Assembly (NCBI RefSeq): GCF_014643455.1
Contig: NZ_BMJM01000010.1
Span: forward strand, 1-64,000
Direction: 5' to 3'
Length of the DNA stretch: 64,000 bases
Source of the DNA: Sandarakinorhabdus glacialis
Lineage (GTDB): Bacteria; Pseudomonadota; Alphaproteobacteria; Sphingomonadales; Sphingomonadaceae
Part shown: positions 1 through 8,026 of the stretch, piece after piece
Numbering within the stretch: the first letter of the stretch is position 1
How the letters are laid out: each line of letters opens with the position of its first letter
Program-made: the position numbers and the translations under genes
Notes under the pieces: generated by a model
What the model saw: only the letters and a program-made list of their open reading frames with translations
Told to the model about the DNA's origin: nothing
Databases searched by the model: none

Positions 1-19
1 AGGCCGGGGCCCATCTCCC
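1..19. repeat. Partial GTCACCCCGG-type intergenic palindrome at window edge
   Basis: The first 19 bases match the right half of the palindromic element seen complete at 39517-39548 and 44221-44252. The left half lies outside the window. The stretch 20-93 that follows holds no gene I can support. Confidence 0.6.
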
Positions 20-93
20 GCCCTCTCAAACTCGCGCCCCGACCAGCCCCCCCCTCAACCGCATAAGCCATCCCCGACTCCCCCTAGCCCACC

Positions 94-189
94 TTCGTCA
101 TGCTGAACTCGTTTCAGCATCCATCATGCCGCCGGCACAACCTGCGCCTGACCCGGCGATGGATGGTGAAACAAGTTCAGCATGACGAA
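94..189. repeat. REP-like inverted repeat pair (family C)
   Basis: A 32-base arm at 94-125 is repeated in inverted orientation at 158-189 with two mismatches, separated by 32 bases. The core is CATGCTGAACT...TTCAGCAT. A third, single copy of the same arm occurs at 33449-33479. The pair could fold into a long hairpin just upstream of the response regulator. The right arm contains an ATG at 182 that is in frame with that gene but is probably not its start. Confidence 0.8.
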
Positions 190-235
190 CCTTTTCGATA
201 GAACACCGGCACGCCCACCCGCAGGAGCCCTCCCC

Positions 236-910
236 TTGAAGCTGCTCCTCATCGAAGACGACCCGCAGACCGCCGAATACCTCCGCCAGGGCCTCACCGA
301 GCTCGGCCACAGCTGCGACCACGCCGCCACCGGCGTCGACGGCCTCACCGCCGCGCTCACCAACAGCTACGACGCCATCGTCCTCGATCGCGACCTGCCC
401 CTGCTCGACGGCCTCTCGGTGCTCCGCGCACTCCGGGCCAACGCCAACCGCACCCCCGTCCTCCTGCTCTCCGCCCTCGGCCAGATCGACGACCGCGTCA
501 CCGGTCTCGAAGCCGGCGCCGACGACTACCTCCCCAAGCCCTTTTCCTTCCGCGAGCTCATCGCCCGCCTCGAAGCCATCGTCCGCCGTGGACACGCCCC
601 TACCGCCCCCGGCGACACGCTCACCGCCGGCGACCTGTCGCTCGATCGCCTCGCCCGCACCGCCAGCCGCCGCGGCCGCCGCATCGAGCTGCTCACCAAG
701 GAGTACCAGCTCCTCGAATATCTCATGCGCCACGCCGGCCAGGTCGTCACCCGCACCATGATGATGGAGGCGATCTGGGACTATGCCTTCAACCCCGGCA
801 CCAACGTCATCGACGTCCATATCGGCCGCCTGCGCGCCAAGATCGACGCCCCCGGCGAAGCGCCGATGCTCCACACCGTCCGCGGTGCCGGCTACCGCCT
901 AGATGCCTAA
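236..910 (+). CDS. OmpR/PhoB-family response regulator
   Basis: This is a DNA-binding response regulator of 224 residues, the usual length for the OmpR family. The receiver domain (about 1-115) has the acidic pocket IEDD near residue 6, the phosphoacceptor Asp51 in VLDRDLPLLDG and the conserved Lys in LPKPFSF. The C-terminal part (about 125-222) is a winged helix ending in TVRGAGYRL. I chose the TTG at 236 because AGGAG lies at 223-227 with an 8-base spacer. The in-frame ATG at 182 falls inside a REP-like repeat and would add 18 residues without similarity to the family. The gene overlaps the downstream kinase by 8 bases, so the pair is co-translated. The target genes are unknown. Confidence 0.93.
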   Translation: MKLLLIEDDPQTAEYLRQGLTELGHSCDHAATGVDGLTAALTNSYDAIVLDRDLPLLDGLSVLRALRANANRTPVLLLSALGQIDDRVTGLEAGADDYLPKPFSFRELIARLEAIVRRGHAPTAPGDTLTAGDLSLDRLARTASRRGRRIELLTKEYQLLEYLMRHAGQVVTRTMMMEAIWDYAFNPGTNVIDVHIGRLRAKIDAPGEAPMLHTVRGAGYRLDA

Positions 911-2309
911 AAACCCGCAATGGCATAGCGCTGCACGTTTCAGGCCGCGAGCGCATAGCGCCGCGCTGCGGGGCGCCCTCTGGATCACCCTGATCGCACT
1001 GCTTGCCACCGGCGCCGCGATGACCGTCCAGTATCTGCAAACCACCCGCCTCGTTGAAGCCCGCATGCGCGCCCTCGTCGACGACGAGGCCACCAGCCTC
1101 GTCGCCCGCTACCGCGACGACGGCTTGAACGGCGTCGCCGGCGCGATCAACCGCCAGCAGCAACTGCCGCGCCTCAACGAATTCTTCTACCTGCTCGCCG
1201 CCCCCGATGGCACGCCGCTCGCCGGCAACCTCCTCGCCTGGCCACTCGAAGTCGATCGCCCCGGCTTCCACAGCTTCACCACCGGCGTCGTCAACACCCG
1301 CGGCCGCGCCGGCAGCCGCTGGGTCGATGCCCGCGCCGTCGCGCTCGGCGGCGGCTATCGCCTGCTGGTCGGCAATTTCGCCGACGAACGCGCCGCGCTC
1401 CGTCAGCAATGGCTCAAGTCGATGTTCTGGTCGCTGCTCGTCACCGGCGTCCTCGGCTTGGCACTCGGCTGGTGGTACAGCCGGCGCGGCCTGCGCTTCG
1501 TCGACCAGGTGTCCGACGCCGGCGACCGCTTCCTCGCCGGCCGCCTCGATGAACGCGTCCCCGTCTCGCCCCGCGCCGACGAATACGACCGCCTCGCCGA
1601 AACCTTCAACCTCGTCTTCGCCGAAGTCGAGCGCCTCATCGGCTCGCTCCGCGCCACGACCGACGCGCTGCGGGCGAGCACCGACGGCATGGCGCACGAC
1701 CTCAAGACCCCGCTGACCCGCATCCGCGCCCGCCTCGAACTGGCCGACATGAAGGCCGGCGACAACGCCGGCGAGATCCTCGCCGACTCGCGCCGCGACC
1801 TCGACGCGCTGCTCGACATCATCGACGGCGCCCTCGGCCTCGCTCGCGCCGAAGCCACCGCCACCTTCGCGCCGCTATCGCTCGAAGCCATCGTCGCCGA
1901 AGCCATCGACCTGTATCGGCCGCTGGCGGACGACAGGAACATCAAGCTGACCGCCGACCTCGAACCGGCCACCCTCACCGGCGCCCGGCCGCTCCTTGCC
2001 CAAATGACCGCAAACCTGCTCGACAACGCCCTGAAGTTCACGCCCGAGGGCGGAACCGTCGAGATTTCGGTCAAAACCACCCCCGGACATACAAGGCTGA
2101 CGCTCACCGACACCGGCCCCGGCATCCCCGAAGCCGACCGCCTGCGCGTCCAGGACCGCTTCACCCGCCTCGACCGTGACCTTGCCAGCCCCGGCACCGG
2201 CATCGGCCTCAGCCTCGTCGCCATCGCCGCCCGCGTCCACCGCGCCACCCTGACGCTAAGCGACAACAACCCCGGCCTCAAAGTCACAATAAACTTCCCC
2301 TCCCCCTAA
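903..2309 (+). CDS. Membrane sensor histidine kinase
   Basis: This is the partner kinase of the response regulator just upstream. It has a first membrane segment at about 27-45, a periplasmic region of about 125 residues, a second membrane segment at about 173-192 and a HAMP linker. The phosphoacceptor is His265 in MAHDLKTPLTR, and a HATPase_c domain carries NLLDNALKFTPEGG and DTGPGIP followed by the G2 box GTGIGLSL. The sensory domain is not recognisable, so the stimulus is unknown. The ATG overlaps the end of the regulator gene by 8 bases. Confidence 0.93.
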   Translation: MPKNPQWHSAARFRPRAHSAALRGALWITLIALLATGAAMTVQYLQTTRLVEARMRALVDDEATSLVARYRDDGLNGVAGAINRQQQLPRLNEFFYLLAAPDGTPLAGNLLAWPLEVDRPGFHSFTTGVVNTRGRAGSRWVDARAVALGGGYRLLVGNFADERAALRQQWLKSMFWSLLVTGVLGLALGWWYSRRGLRFVDQVSDAGDRFLAGRLDERVPVSPRADEYDRLAETFNLVFAEVERLIGSLRATTDALRASTDGMAHDLKTPLTRIRARLELADMKAGDNAGEILADSRRDLDALLDIIDGALGLARAEATATFAPLSLEAIVAEAIDLYRPLADDRNIKLTADLEPATLTGARPLLAQMTANLLDNALKFTPEGGTVEISVKTTPGHTRLTLTDTGPGIPEADRLRVQDRFTRLDRDLASPGTGIGLSLVAIAARVHRATLTLSDNNPGLKVTINFPSP

Positions 2310-2311
2310 CT

Positions 2312-2382
2312 GGTCCTCCCCCTCAAGGGGGGAGGCGAGAGACGCGTCTTCACGCGGCCCGGGTGGGGGTGTCTCCCCGCGC
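2312..2382. repeat. Intergenic palindromic element, family A copy 1
   Basis: The element begins with a CCTCCCCCT/AGGGGGGAGG stem, continues through GAGAGACGCGTC and ends in a G-rich arm CCCGGGTGGGGGT. It starts three bases after the kinase stop codon. A second copy follows about 20 bases later, and related copies occur across the window. Confidence 0.85.
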
Positions 2383-2401
2383 CGTAAACGCCCCCCTTAC
2401 T

Positions 2402-2470
2402 TGTCCTCCCCCTAAAGGGGGGAGGTCGAGAGACGCGTCTTCGCGGCCCGGGTGGGGGTGGTCCCCCGCC
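2402..2470. repeat. Intergenic palindromic element, family A copy 2
   Basis: This near-identical copy of the element at 2312-2382 lies in the same orientation, giving a direct repeat between the convergent kinase and L,D-transpeptidase genes. The two copies differ by a few substitutions and one or two single-base indels. Confidence 0.85.
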
Positions 2471-2485
2471 GCCACAAACACTCTC

Positions 2486-2514
2486 TTGACAAAATTAACC
2501 GAACAGGTTAGTGT
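2486..2514 (+). promoter_or_regulatory. Sigma70-like promoter with TetR-type operator, no gene downstream
   Basis: TTGACA at 2486-2491 and TAGTGT at 2509-2514 are separated by exactly 17 bases. A perfect inverted repeat TAACC-N5-GGTTA (2496-2510) fills the spacer and overlaps the -10, the arrangement typical of operators for TetR-family repressors. Transcription would run rightward into the 3' end of the opposing L,D-transpeptidase gene. I find no open reading frame of useful length between 2515 and 2645, so the promoter is orphaned or drives a non-coding or antisense RNA. Confidence 0.6.
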
Positions 2515-2645
2515 AGCGGAACAAACTCGGCCCTGAACCCACCTCCCACCCCAACGCGAACCAAAATTCGCGTCCCAGTGAACTTCTCGGGGTCAACCCC
2601 ATAGAAAACCCACAACATTCTCAAAAACCCCCGACGCCAAAAAAA

Positions 2646-3149
2646 CTAGACCAGCGTAACGCTGTCCCCAGCCGCCATCATCCCCACAAACCGCTCCAGA
2701 TCCCCCTTTTCGACCGCAATACACCCCTCCGTCGCCGCCCGATCCGGCCGGGTACAATGCAAAAATATCGCACTCCCCGCCCCCGCCACCACCGGCGCCT
2801 CATTATGCCCCAAAACAACAATCAAATCATAGACATGGTCGTCCCGCCACAGCCGTTCGGCCGAGAACCCATGCAGATGCCGAACCGGCCGATTATACGC
2901 CGGATCCCCTACCCCGTCCGACCAGCCATCATCGACCCGCAACCACCGCCAAGGCAGCCGCGTGACCACCCCGGCAACACGATCCGGTCGCAACAACACC
3001 GTCCTCACCGGCCAAATGCCCAGCGGCGTCGCCCCATCCCCCTCGCGCTTGTCCGCCGCGGGCAACGACCCGCCCTTGCCGAACACCGCCGCCACCGTCT
3101 CGCCGAACCCGGTCAGCGTCCCCGCCGCCACATCGGCCAGCAGCCTCAA
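2646..3149 (-). CDS. L,D-transpeptidase family (YkuD) protein
   Basis: This 167-residue protein has the YkuD catalytic signature: a His in FLHCTRPD followed by the Cys nucleophile in ATEGCIAV near residue 147. YkuD enzymes cross-link peptidoglycan stem peptides or attach proteins to them. No clear signal peptide is visible, which is odd for a periplasmic enzyme, although short sphingomonad homologues of this type are common. The start overlaps the ribA stop by 4 bases (ATGA), so it is the last gene of the xth-ribA-ldt operon. Confidence 0.85.
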   Translation of the reverse strand: MRLLADVAAGTLTGFGETVAAVFGKGGSLPAADKREGDGATPLGIWPVRTVLLRPDRVAGVVTRLPWRWLRVDDGWSDGVGDPAYNRPVRHLHGFSAERLWRDDHVYDLIVVLGHNEAPVVAGAGSAIFLHCTRPDRAATEGCIAVEKGDLERFVGMMAAGDSVTLV

Positions 3150-4219
3150 AGCAGATGCCCCTGCCGATCGCGCTTGGTCCCCAGATAGGCCACATTATGC
3201 GGATTGGGCGCCATGCTATGCTCGATCCGCTCGACCACCAGCCCATGCGAAGCCAAACCATCCACTTTCAACGGGTTATTGGTCATCAGCGACACCGACC
3301 GCACCCCAAGCTGCGTCAGCATCGCCGCCGCCAGCCCGAAATCGCGCTCATCCGGCTCGAACCCCAGCCGCGTATTGGCGTCGACCGTATCGAACCCCTG
3401 GTCCTGCAACGCATACGCCCGCAGCTTGTTGAGCAGCCCGATGCCGCGGCCTTCCTGCTGCAAATACAACAGGATACCACCCCCCGCATTCGCCGCGATC
3501 GCCGCCAGCGCCGCGTGCAGCTGCGGCCCGCAATCGCACTTCAAGCTGCCCAGCACATCGCCGGTCAGGCACGCCGAATGCAGCCGCACCAGCACCGGGC
3601 CACTGCGCGAAGGATCACCGATCACCAGCGCCAGATGCTCGGGCCCGCCATCCGACGGCCGAAACGCCACCACCTCGGTCGCTTCGGCCAGCGCCAGCGG
3701 CAGCCGCGCCCGCGACGAGATCCGCACATCCGCCGCCGCCGCCGGCAACCCCAGCACATCGGCCAGGCCAGTCACCACGACCGCCGCAACCCCTCGCAAA
3801 GGCACCGCATAAACCGCCGGCAGCAGCGCCGCGTGTTTCGCCAGCACGATCGCCGCCCGCGCCGATTCGGCATCTGCCCCCAAGGCCCGCGTCGTGAACG
3901 GACCCTTCAACGGCGTCGCCAGGTCGAGCACCGGATCGGCCACCGCGCGCGACCCCGGCAGGTCGAGCCACGTCGGCCGCTCCACCCATACCGGCTCGGC
4001 ATCGCCGACCGCAGCGCCGATCTGGTTGGCGAGCTTCAACACCGCCGCCCGCCGCGCCGTGATCACCAGCCCCGCCCGCCCCGCGACCTCGAGCGCCTTC
4101 AGCGATACCGAATCGGCCAGTTCCGCCGACAACACAGCCAGCCCGCCAACCCCGACAATCCGCCCACGCCGCAGCGCATCGACCGCTGCTTCCGCTGCAT
4201 AGCCGGGCGCCATCGTCAC
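3146..4219 (-). CDS. ribA: GTP cyclohydrolase II
   Basis: The enzyme converts GTP to 2,5-diamino-6-ribosylamino-4-pyrimidinone 5'-phosphate, the first step of riboflavin synthesis. The C-terminal 200 residues carry the zinc ligands in [15 protein letters not shown], the catalytic stretch [10 protein letters not shown] and the late motif MTNNPLK. The 357-residue length exceeds the roughly 200 of E. coli RibA. The N-terminal 150 residues look like a degenerate companion domain, perhaps related to the RibB half of bifunctional RibBA, but that assignment is inference. The gene overlaps xth upstream and the L,D-transpeptidase downstream by 4 bases each. Confidence 0.93.
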   Translation of the reverse strand: MTMAPGYAAEAAVDALRRGRIVGVGGLAVLSAELADSVSLKALEVAGRAGLVITARRAAVLKLANQIGAAVGDAEPVWVERPTWLDLPGSRAVADPVLDLATPLKGPFTTRALGADAESARAAIVLAKHAALLPAVYAVPLRGVAAVVVTGLADVLGLPAAAADVRISSRARLPLALAEATEVVAFRPSDGGPEHLALVIGDPSRSGPVLVRLHSACLTGDVLGSLKCDCGPQLHAALAAIAANAGGGILLYLQQEGRGIGLLNKLRAYALQDQGFDTVDANTRLGFEPDERDFGLAAAMLTQLGVRSVSLMTNNPLKVDGLASHGLVVERIEHSMAPNPHNVAYLGTKRDRQGHLL

Positions 4220-5004
4220 AGCTCAAGCGTCACGATCTGCGGCACATGATCGGATGGCTTGCCCCAATTGCGCGCGTCTTCAAGGACTTCGAACTTCGTC
4301 GCCTGGCGCCCCACGTCGGGCGACGCCCAGATATGGTCGAGCCGCCGCCCCCGGTCGGACAATTTCCAGTCAGTTGCGCGATAGCTCCACCAGGTGAACA
4401 GCCGCTCCGGCGCCGCGATGAAATGCCGGCCGAGGTCAACCCAGTCATGGCTCGCCTGCAACGCCGCCAGCGCCTCGACCTCGATCGGCGTATGGCTGAC
4501 CACGCCGAGCAGCGCCTTGTGGCTCCAGACGTCGCACTCCAGCGGCGCGACGTTGAAATCCCCGACGATCACCGTCGAATCGCGCAGGCCCTCGGACCAG
4601 CGCGTCATCCTCTCGAGGAACGCCAGCTTCTGGCCGAACTTGGGGTTGATTCGCGCATCGGGCACATCGCCGCCGGCCGGCACATAGACATTCTCGACCA
4701 GCAGTCCGTTGGCCAGCCGCGCCCCGATGTGCCGCGCCTCGCCGTTATCCTGCCAGTCGAATCGGCGCTCCTCGGTCATCGGGATCCGCGAGATCGTCGC
4801 GACGCCGTGATGCATCTTCTGGCCATTGAGCAGGCGATAGCGATAGCCGAGATCCTCGAACATCTGGTGCGGGAACTCACCGTCGATGACCTTGGTCTCC
4901 TGCAAACACAGGACGTCGGGCGCATGCTGGGCCAGAAATCGCTCGACGATATCGAGGCGGAAACGAACCGAATTGATATTCCAGGTGGCAATGCTCAGCG
5001 TCAT
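4216..5004 (-). CDS. xth: Exodeoxyribonuclease III
   Basis: This is an AP endonuclease and 3'-5' exonuclease of base-excision repair, 262 residues long, with the endonuclease/exonuclease/phosphatase fold. Visible motifs are [11 protein letters not shown] at the N-terminus, [17 protein letters not shown] and the terminal active site SDHVPQIV. The reading frame is open for 40 further codons upstream, but the ATG at 5004 begins right at the conserved MTLSIATWN. It is the first gene of the xth-ribA-ldt operon on the minus strand. Confidence 0.95.
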   Translation of the reverse strand: MTLSIATWNINSVRFRLDIVERFLAQHAPDVLCLQETKVIDGEFPHQMFEDLGYRYRLLNGQKMHHGVATISRIPMTEERRFDWQDNGEARHIGARLANGLLVENVYVPAGGDVPDARINPKFGQKLAFLERMTRWSEGLRDSTVIVGDFNVAPLECDVWSHKALLGVVSHTPIEVEALAALQASHDWVDLGRHFIAAPERLFTWWSYRATDWKLSDRGRRLDHIWASPDVGRQATKFEVLEDARNWGKPSDHVPQIVTLEL

Positions 5005-5071
5005 GCCGCCGATGTAGGCGATGCGGACCCGGCCGTCACCCACCGCGATGATCAGGCCCCGGAACAAAATA

Positions 5072-5103
5072 GGCCCCTGCTCCGGGGGCATGGAGCAGGG
5101 GCC
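5072..5103. terminator. Strong GC hairpin between divergent genes
   Basis: GGCCCCTGCTCC at 5072-5083 pairs perfectly with GGAGCAGGGGCC at 5092-5103 across an 8-base loop. It is followed by ATTTTT on the plus strand and by TATTTT on the minus strand, so it could terminate in either direction. The flanking genes diverge (xth leftward from 5004, DUF423 rightward from 5326). The hairpin may therefore terminate an unannotated transcript or act in the xth leader. The rest of 5005-5325 shows no protein gene I can support. Confidence 0.65.
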
Positions 5104-5325
5104 ATTTTTGCGCTCGTCACGCAACGGGAAGACGTTTCAAACCACCGGATAACAGGGGGCAAACTCCGGCGGCGGCGTCAACCCGCCTATCTGTAATGGC
5201 GCCCGGAACATTGACCAGGCATGAACGGCATTCAGAAAACTCTCGCTGGCCCGAAATCTTTTGAGGCCGCGACATCCTGTCCTGCACGGCTTGCTTCGCG
5301 CCTACATCCGGGCAAGACGCCCGCC

Positions 5326-5703
5326 ATGTCCAGCCCCCGCCTGCTCCCCGCCTTCGCCGCGCTCAACGCGGTCCTTGCCCTGGCATTCGGCGCCTTCGCC
5401 GCCCATGCCATCGAGGACCCGCAAGCCCGCGACTGGATCCGCACCGGCGTGACATTCCAGCTCCCCCACGCCGCCGCAATCTTCGCCCTGCTCCCGTGGC
5501 GCAGCACCCGCCCCGTCCGCGCCGCCACCTGGCTTCTAGCCCTGGGAACATTCCTCTTCGCCACCAGCCTCTACGCCCTCGCCCTCGGCGCCCCGCGCGG
5601 CGCAGCAGCCCTCGCCCCGATTGGCGGCACCCTGATGCTGCTCGGCTGGCTATGGATCGCCATCATCGCCCTGACCGGCAAGAACGACAGCAAAGATTCG
5701 TAG
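5326..5703 (+). CDS. DUF423 family membrane protein
   Basis: This 125-residue inner-membrane protein has four hydrophobic segments and the family hallmark FGAFAAHAI in the first one. DUF423 (YgdD) proteins have no established function. The ATG at 5326 begins the first membrane segment directly. The frame is open to an ATG at 5221, but those 35 extra residues do not resemble the family. It stands alone between the divergent xth operon and the Imm33-like gene. Confidence 0.85.
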   Translation: MSSPRLLPAFAALNAVLALAFGAFAAHAIEDPQARDWIRTGVTFQLPHAAAIFALLPWRSTRPVRAATWLLALGTFLFATSLYALALGAPRGAAALAPIGGTLMLLGWLWIAIIALTGKNDSKDS

Positions 5704-5754
5704 TTCCTGGAAGAGGCCGCTTGTCGGTGGTTGCTTGCCCGTTACAACAAGGGG

Positions 5755-6402
5755 ATGACCGCCCCGACCTCTATCCTGCTCGATCCACGCCCTGTTGCAG
5801 CAGAATCGCGTTACACCTTCTTCCTGCCGAGCCCCACTGAAGTCGCGGCCGTGGCACAGGGCGACCTGGTCAAATTGATGTTCGAGTATACGCACGACAC
5901 CGAAGAATGGCCGGTGGAGCGAATGTGGGTTACCGTCGAATCAGTCGAAGGCACGGAGCTCGTGGGGGGCCTCGGCAACCAGGCGTTTGAGACGACATCC
6001 TCGCTCAAGGTCGGTGACCCGATCAGCTTCGGCAGGCATCACATCCTTTCGATTGAATGGGCTCACCCCGAAACGGCGCCGCGACCAACGGAACGCCGGG
6101 AATATTGGGAGCGCTGCCTCGTCGACGAGTGCGTTCTCGACGGTTCGGAACCGGTCGAATATCTCTACCGCGACAAGCCTGACATGCAGCAGGGTGATGA
6201 CAGATACCCGGACAGTGGCTGGCGCATCCGCGGCAGGCAGGGTGAAGCAAGCCCTGCCGAACTGGATGCGCGCAAAGCGCAATATGTCGCCGTCGGTGCC
6301 GTGCTCAACCGGGACGACAGCTGGTTAAGCCTGATCGACGCTCCCATCGGCTCCGGGTTCCTGCGCGAATTTGCAACCGGAACCTACAACGCAGAAAATT
6401 GA
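5755..6402 (+). CDS. DUF2314-like/DUF2185 (Imm33-like) protein
   Basis: The N-terminal half (about 20-95) resembles DUF2314, with a MWVTVESVEG stretch followed by VGGLGNQ. The C-terminal half resembles DUF2185, also called Imm33: it has SGWRIRG and ends with the characteristic LSLIDAPIGSGFLR. Imm33 proteins are predicted immunity proteins for polymorphic toxins, but many occur alone. No toxin gene is adjacent. The gene looks less GC-rich than its neighbours, with codons such as AAA and GAA frequent, which suggests acquisition. The start could be this ATG or a TTG at 5731; neither has a well-spaced ribosome site. Confidence 0.7.
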   Translation: MTAPTSILLDPRPVAAESRYTFFLPSPTEVAAVAQGDLVKLMFEYTHDTEEWPVERMWVTVESVEGTELVGGLGNQAFETTSSLKVGDPISFGRHHILSIEWAHPETAPRPTERREYWERCLVDECVLDGSEPVEYLYRDKPDMQQGDDRYPDSGWRIRGRQGEASPAELDARKAQYVAVGAVLNRDDSWLSLIDAPIGSGFLREFATGTYNAEN

Positions 6403-6535
6403 CCAGCCGGGTCCATGATCGTGCCCTGACAGCCAGGGACGTCGGCAACGGCGCGGACCGATGACGAGCGAGAACAAAGTCGGTTGATTGCCGGCGCCTG
6501 AAGTTGGACAATACGTCATGCCTCGAGGAGAAGTC

Positions 6536-6925
6536 ATGAGACACTTTTTATCGGTCGCCGCTGTGTCGATGTCGCTGGTCTGCGGGCTTGGCGCGGCGCA
6601 GGCGCAGCTCCCGGCCATGCCCAGCACCAAGTCCTTGTCGGGCCTGACCGGCGGGCTCCCCGACATGTCGAAGTTGAGCGCGGGCAACGCCGCCGGCGTT
6701 CTTGGCTATTGCGTCAAGAACAAGGTCCTCGGCGGCGGCGATGCGAGTTCGGTATTGTCGAAGCTGACCGGCAAGCCGGGCGTCACCTCGTCGGCAGACT
6801 ACAAGACCGGCGAAGCCGGGCAGCTCGGCACCGGCAAGTCGGCACTTTCGCTCGACAGCCTGACCGGCTCGTTGAAGACCAAGGCCTGCGACATGGTCCT
6901 GAAAGATGCCAAGTCACTAATCTAG
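6536..6925 (+). CDS. DUF2501 family secreted protein
   Basis: This 129-residue protein begins with a clear signal peptide ending in GAAQAQ. The mature part has the DUF2501 (YjjA-like) features GVLGYCVKNK near residue 63 and a second Cys in KTKACDMVLKDAKSL at the C-terminus, probably forming a disulfide. GAGGAG at 6525-6530 lies 5 bases before the ATG and decides this start over the ATG at 6518. Its function is unknown. Confidence 0.8.
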   Translation: MRHFLSVAAVSMSLVCGLGAAQAQLPAMPSTKSLSGLTGGLPDMSKLSAGNAAGVLGYCVKNKVLGGGDASSVLSKLTGKPGVTSSADYKTGEAGQLGTGKSALSLDSLTGSLKTKACDMVLKDAKSLI

Positions 6926-6953
6926 CTGCGGACAAGCCGCCGCCGGGTTACCG

Positions 6954-6977
6954 CCTGCTCGCCAACCGGCGAGCAGG
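6954..6977. terminator. Hairpin between convergent genes
   Basis: CCTGCTCGCC and GGCGAGCAGG form a perfect 10-bp stem with a 4-base loop. The hairpin lies between the ends of the convergent DUF2501 and aldolase genes. There is no T-run, so if it terminates transcription it does so imperfectly or with help from Rho. Confidence 0.5.
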
Positions 6978-6987
6978 GGTTCGCGTC

Positions 6988-7764
6988 CTAATCGCGAAAG
7001 CTCGAATCCAGCCGGTCGAGCTTGCGCAACAGCGCCGGCCAGGCCAGCAAGTTCGCCACCATCCCGAGGCCCTTTTCGCCCTGCCCGGCGGCCTTTTCCG
7101 GCGTGCCCTGTGGGGGATTGTAAAGCCCGTTTGGCCCGGCCGACAACGCCATCACCTGCGCCTCGCAAGCCCGCTCGAGGAAATACAGGTTGAGGAAACA
7201 CTCCGCCACCGTCTTGCCGACCGCCAGCGTGCCATGGTTGCGCAGGATCATGGCGTTCTTCGCCCCAAGGTCCTCGACCAGCCGTTCGCGCTCCTCCAGG
7301 TCCGTCGCGACGCCTTCATACTCGTGGTACGTCACCTGGTTACGGATCAGCATCGCGGTCTGCGTCAACGGCATCAGCCCATCGGCCTGCGCGCTGACGG
7401 CCTGCCCCGCTTTCGTATGCACGTGCATGACCGCACCGGCATCCTCGCGCGCCATGTGGATCGCCGAATGAATCACGAAGCCCGCCGGATTGGTGACATA
7501 GGGCGTTTCCATGATCGGCGCGCCATGGACATCGATCTTGACCAGCGACGACGCGGTGATCTCCTCGAACATCAGGTTGTACGGATTGATCAGGAAATGA
7601 TGCTCGGGGCCCGGAACGCGCGCCGACAGATGGGTGAAGATTATGTCATCCCAGCCATAAAGCGCGACCAGCCGATACGCCGCCGCCAGGTCGGTCCTGA
7701 TCGCCCATTCCTCCGCCGAGACCTGCTCGCGTAGGCCCGTCACCGGCTTCAACTGCGTTGCCAT
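6988..7764 (-). CDS. Class II aldolase/adducin family protein
   Basis: This 258-residue protein has the zinc-binding histidines of the class II aldolase fold in IHSAIHMARED and VMHVHTKAG and a third in ILRNHGTLAVG, plus the phosphate-loop-like THLSARVPG near residue 45. Family members include fuculose-1-phosphate aldolase and decarboxylases, but this subgroup is common in Proteobacteria without a known substrate. The short DUF2256 gene lies 24 bases upstream on the same strand. Confidence 0.88.
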   Translation of the reverse strand: MATQLKPVTGLREQVSAEEWAIRTDLAAAYRLVALYGWDDIIFTHLSARVPGPEHHFLINPYNLMFEEITASSLVKIDVHGAPIMETPYVTNPAGFVIHSAIHMAREDAGAVMHVHTKAGQAVSAQADGLMPLTQTAMLIRNQVTYHEYEGVATDLEERERLVEDLGAKNAMILRNHGTLAVGKTVAECFLNLYFLERACEAQVMALSAGPNGLYNPPQGTPEKAAGQGEKGLGMVANLLAWPALLRKLDRLDSSFRD

Positions 7765-7788
7765 CGTTCAACTCCCCAACAAGTCGTT

Positions 7789-7950
7789 TCATTCTGGCGC
7801 TTTTACGCGCGCCTGTGAATATGTGCCGCTCCGGCATGCGTCGGAACAATAGCGCACTTCGTCCCAATCCTTTGCCCATTTCTTCCGCCAGCTAAAATCG
7901 CGCCCGCAAACGACGCAGGCCTTGGTCGGCAGATCGGCCTTGCGGCGCAT
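7789..7950 (-). CDS. DUF2256 small zinc-binding-type protein
   Basis: This short gene encodes 53 residues beginning [12 protein letters not shown]. It has a CxxC pair (CVVC), the family signature [14 protein letters not shown] and a CxxxC pair (CSDAC), matching DUF2256, whose cysteines suggest a zinc ribbon. An in-frame TTG at 7959 would add MPK, which many family members have, and is preceded by AGGGG ten bases upstream, so it may be the true start. The gene precedes the aldolase gene on the same strand and diverges from the PhoD gene. Its function is unknown. Confidence 0.85.
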   Translation of the reverse strand: MRRKADLPTKACVVCGRDFSWRKKWAKDWDEVRYCSDACRSGTYSQARVKAPE

Positions 7951-8026
7951 CTTGGGCAAGGTCTAGCGTCCCCTGATTGTCACAAACACCGCTTACGCAG
8001 CGCGCATCATAGTCCGGGGTATATCA

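Noticed and set aside
2310-2470. Direct repeats considered as a CRISPR array
   Set aside because: Only two copies about 90 bases apart, without a uniform spacer; the same unit occurs singly elsewhere, and no cas genes are present.
6977-6990. GGTTCG-like sequence resembling a tRNA T-loop
   Set aside because: No acceptor stem, anticodon arm or D-loop can be formed around it. No tRNA was found in the window.
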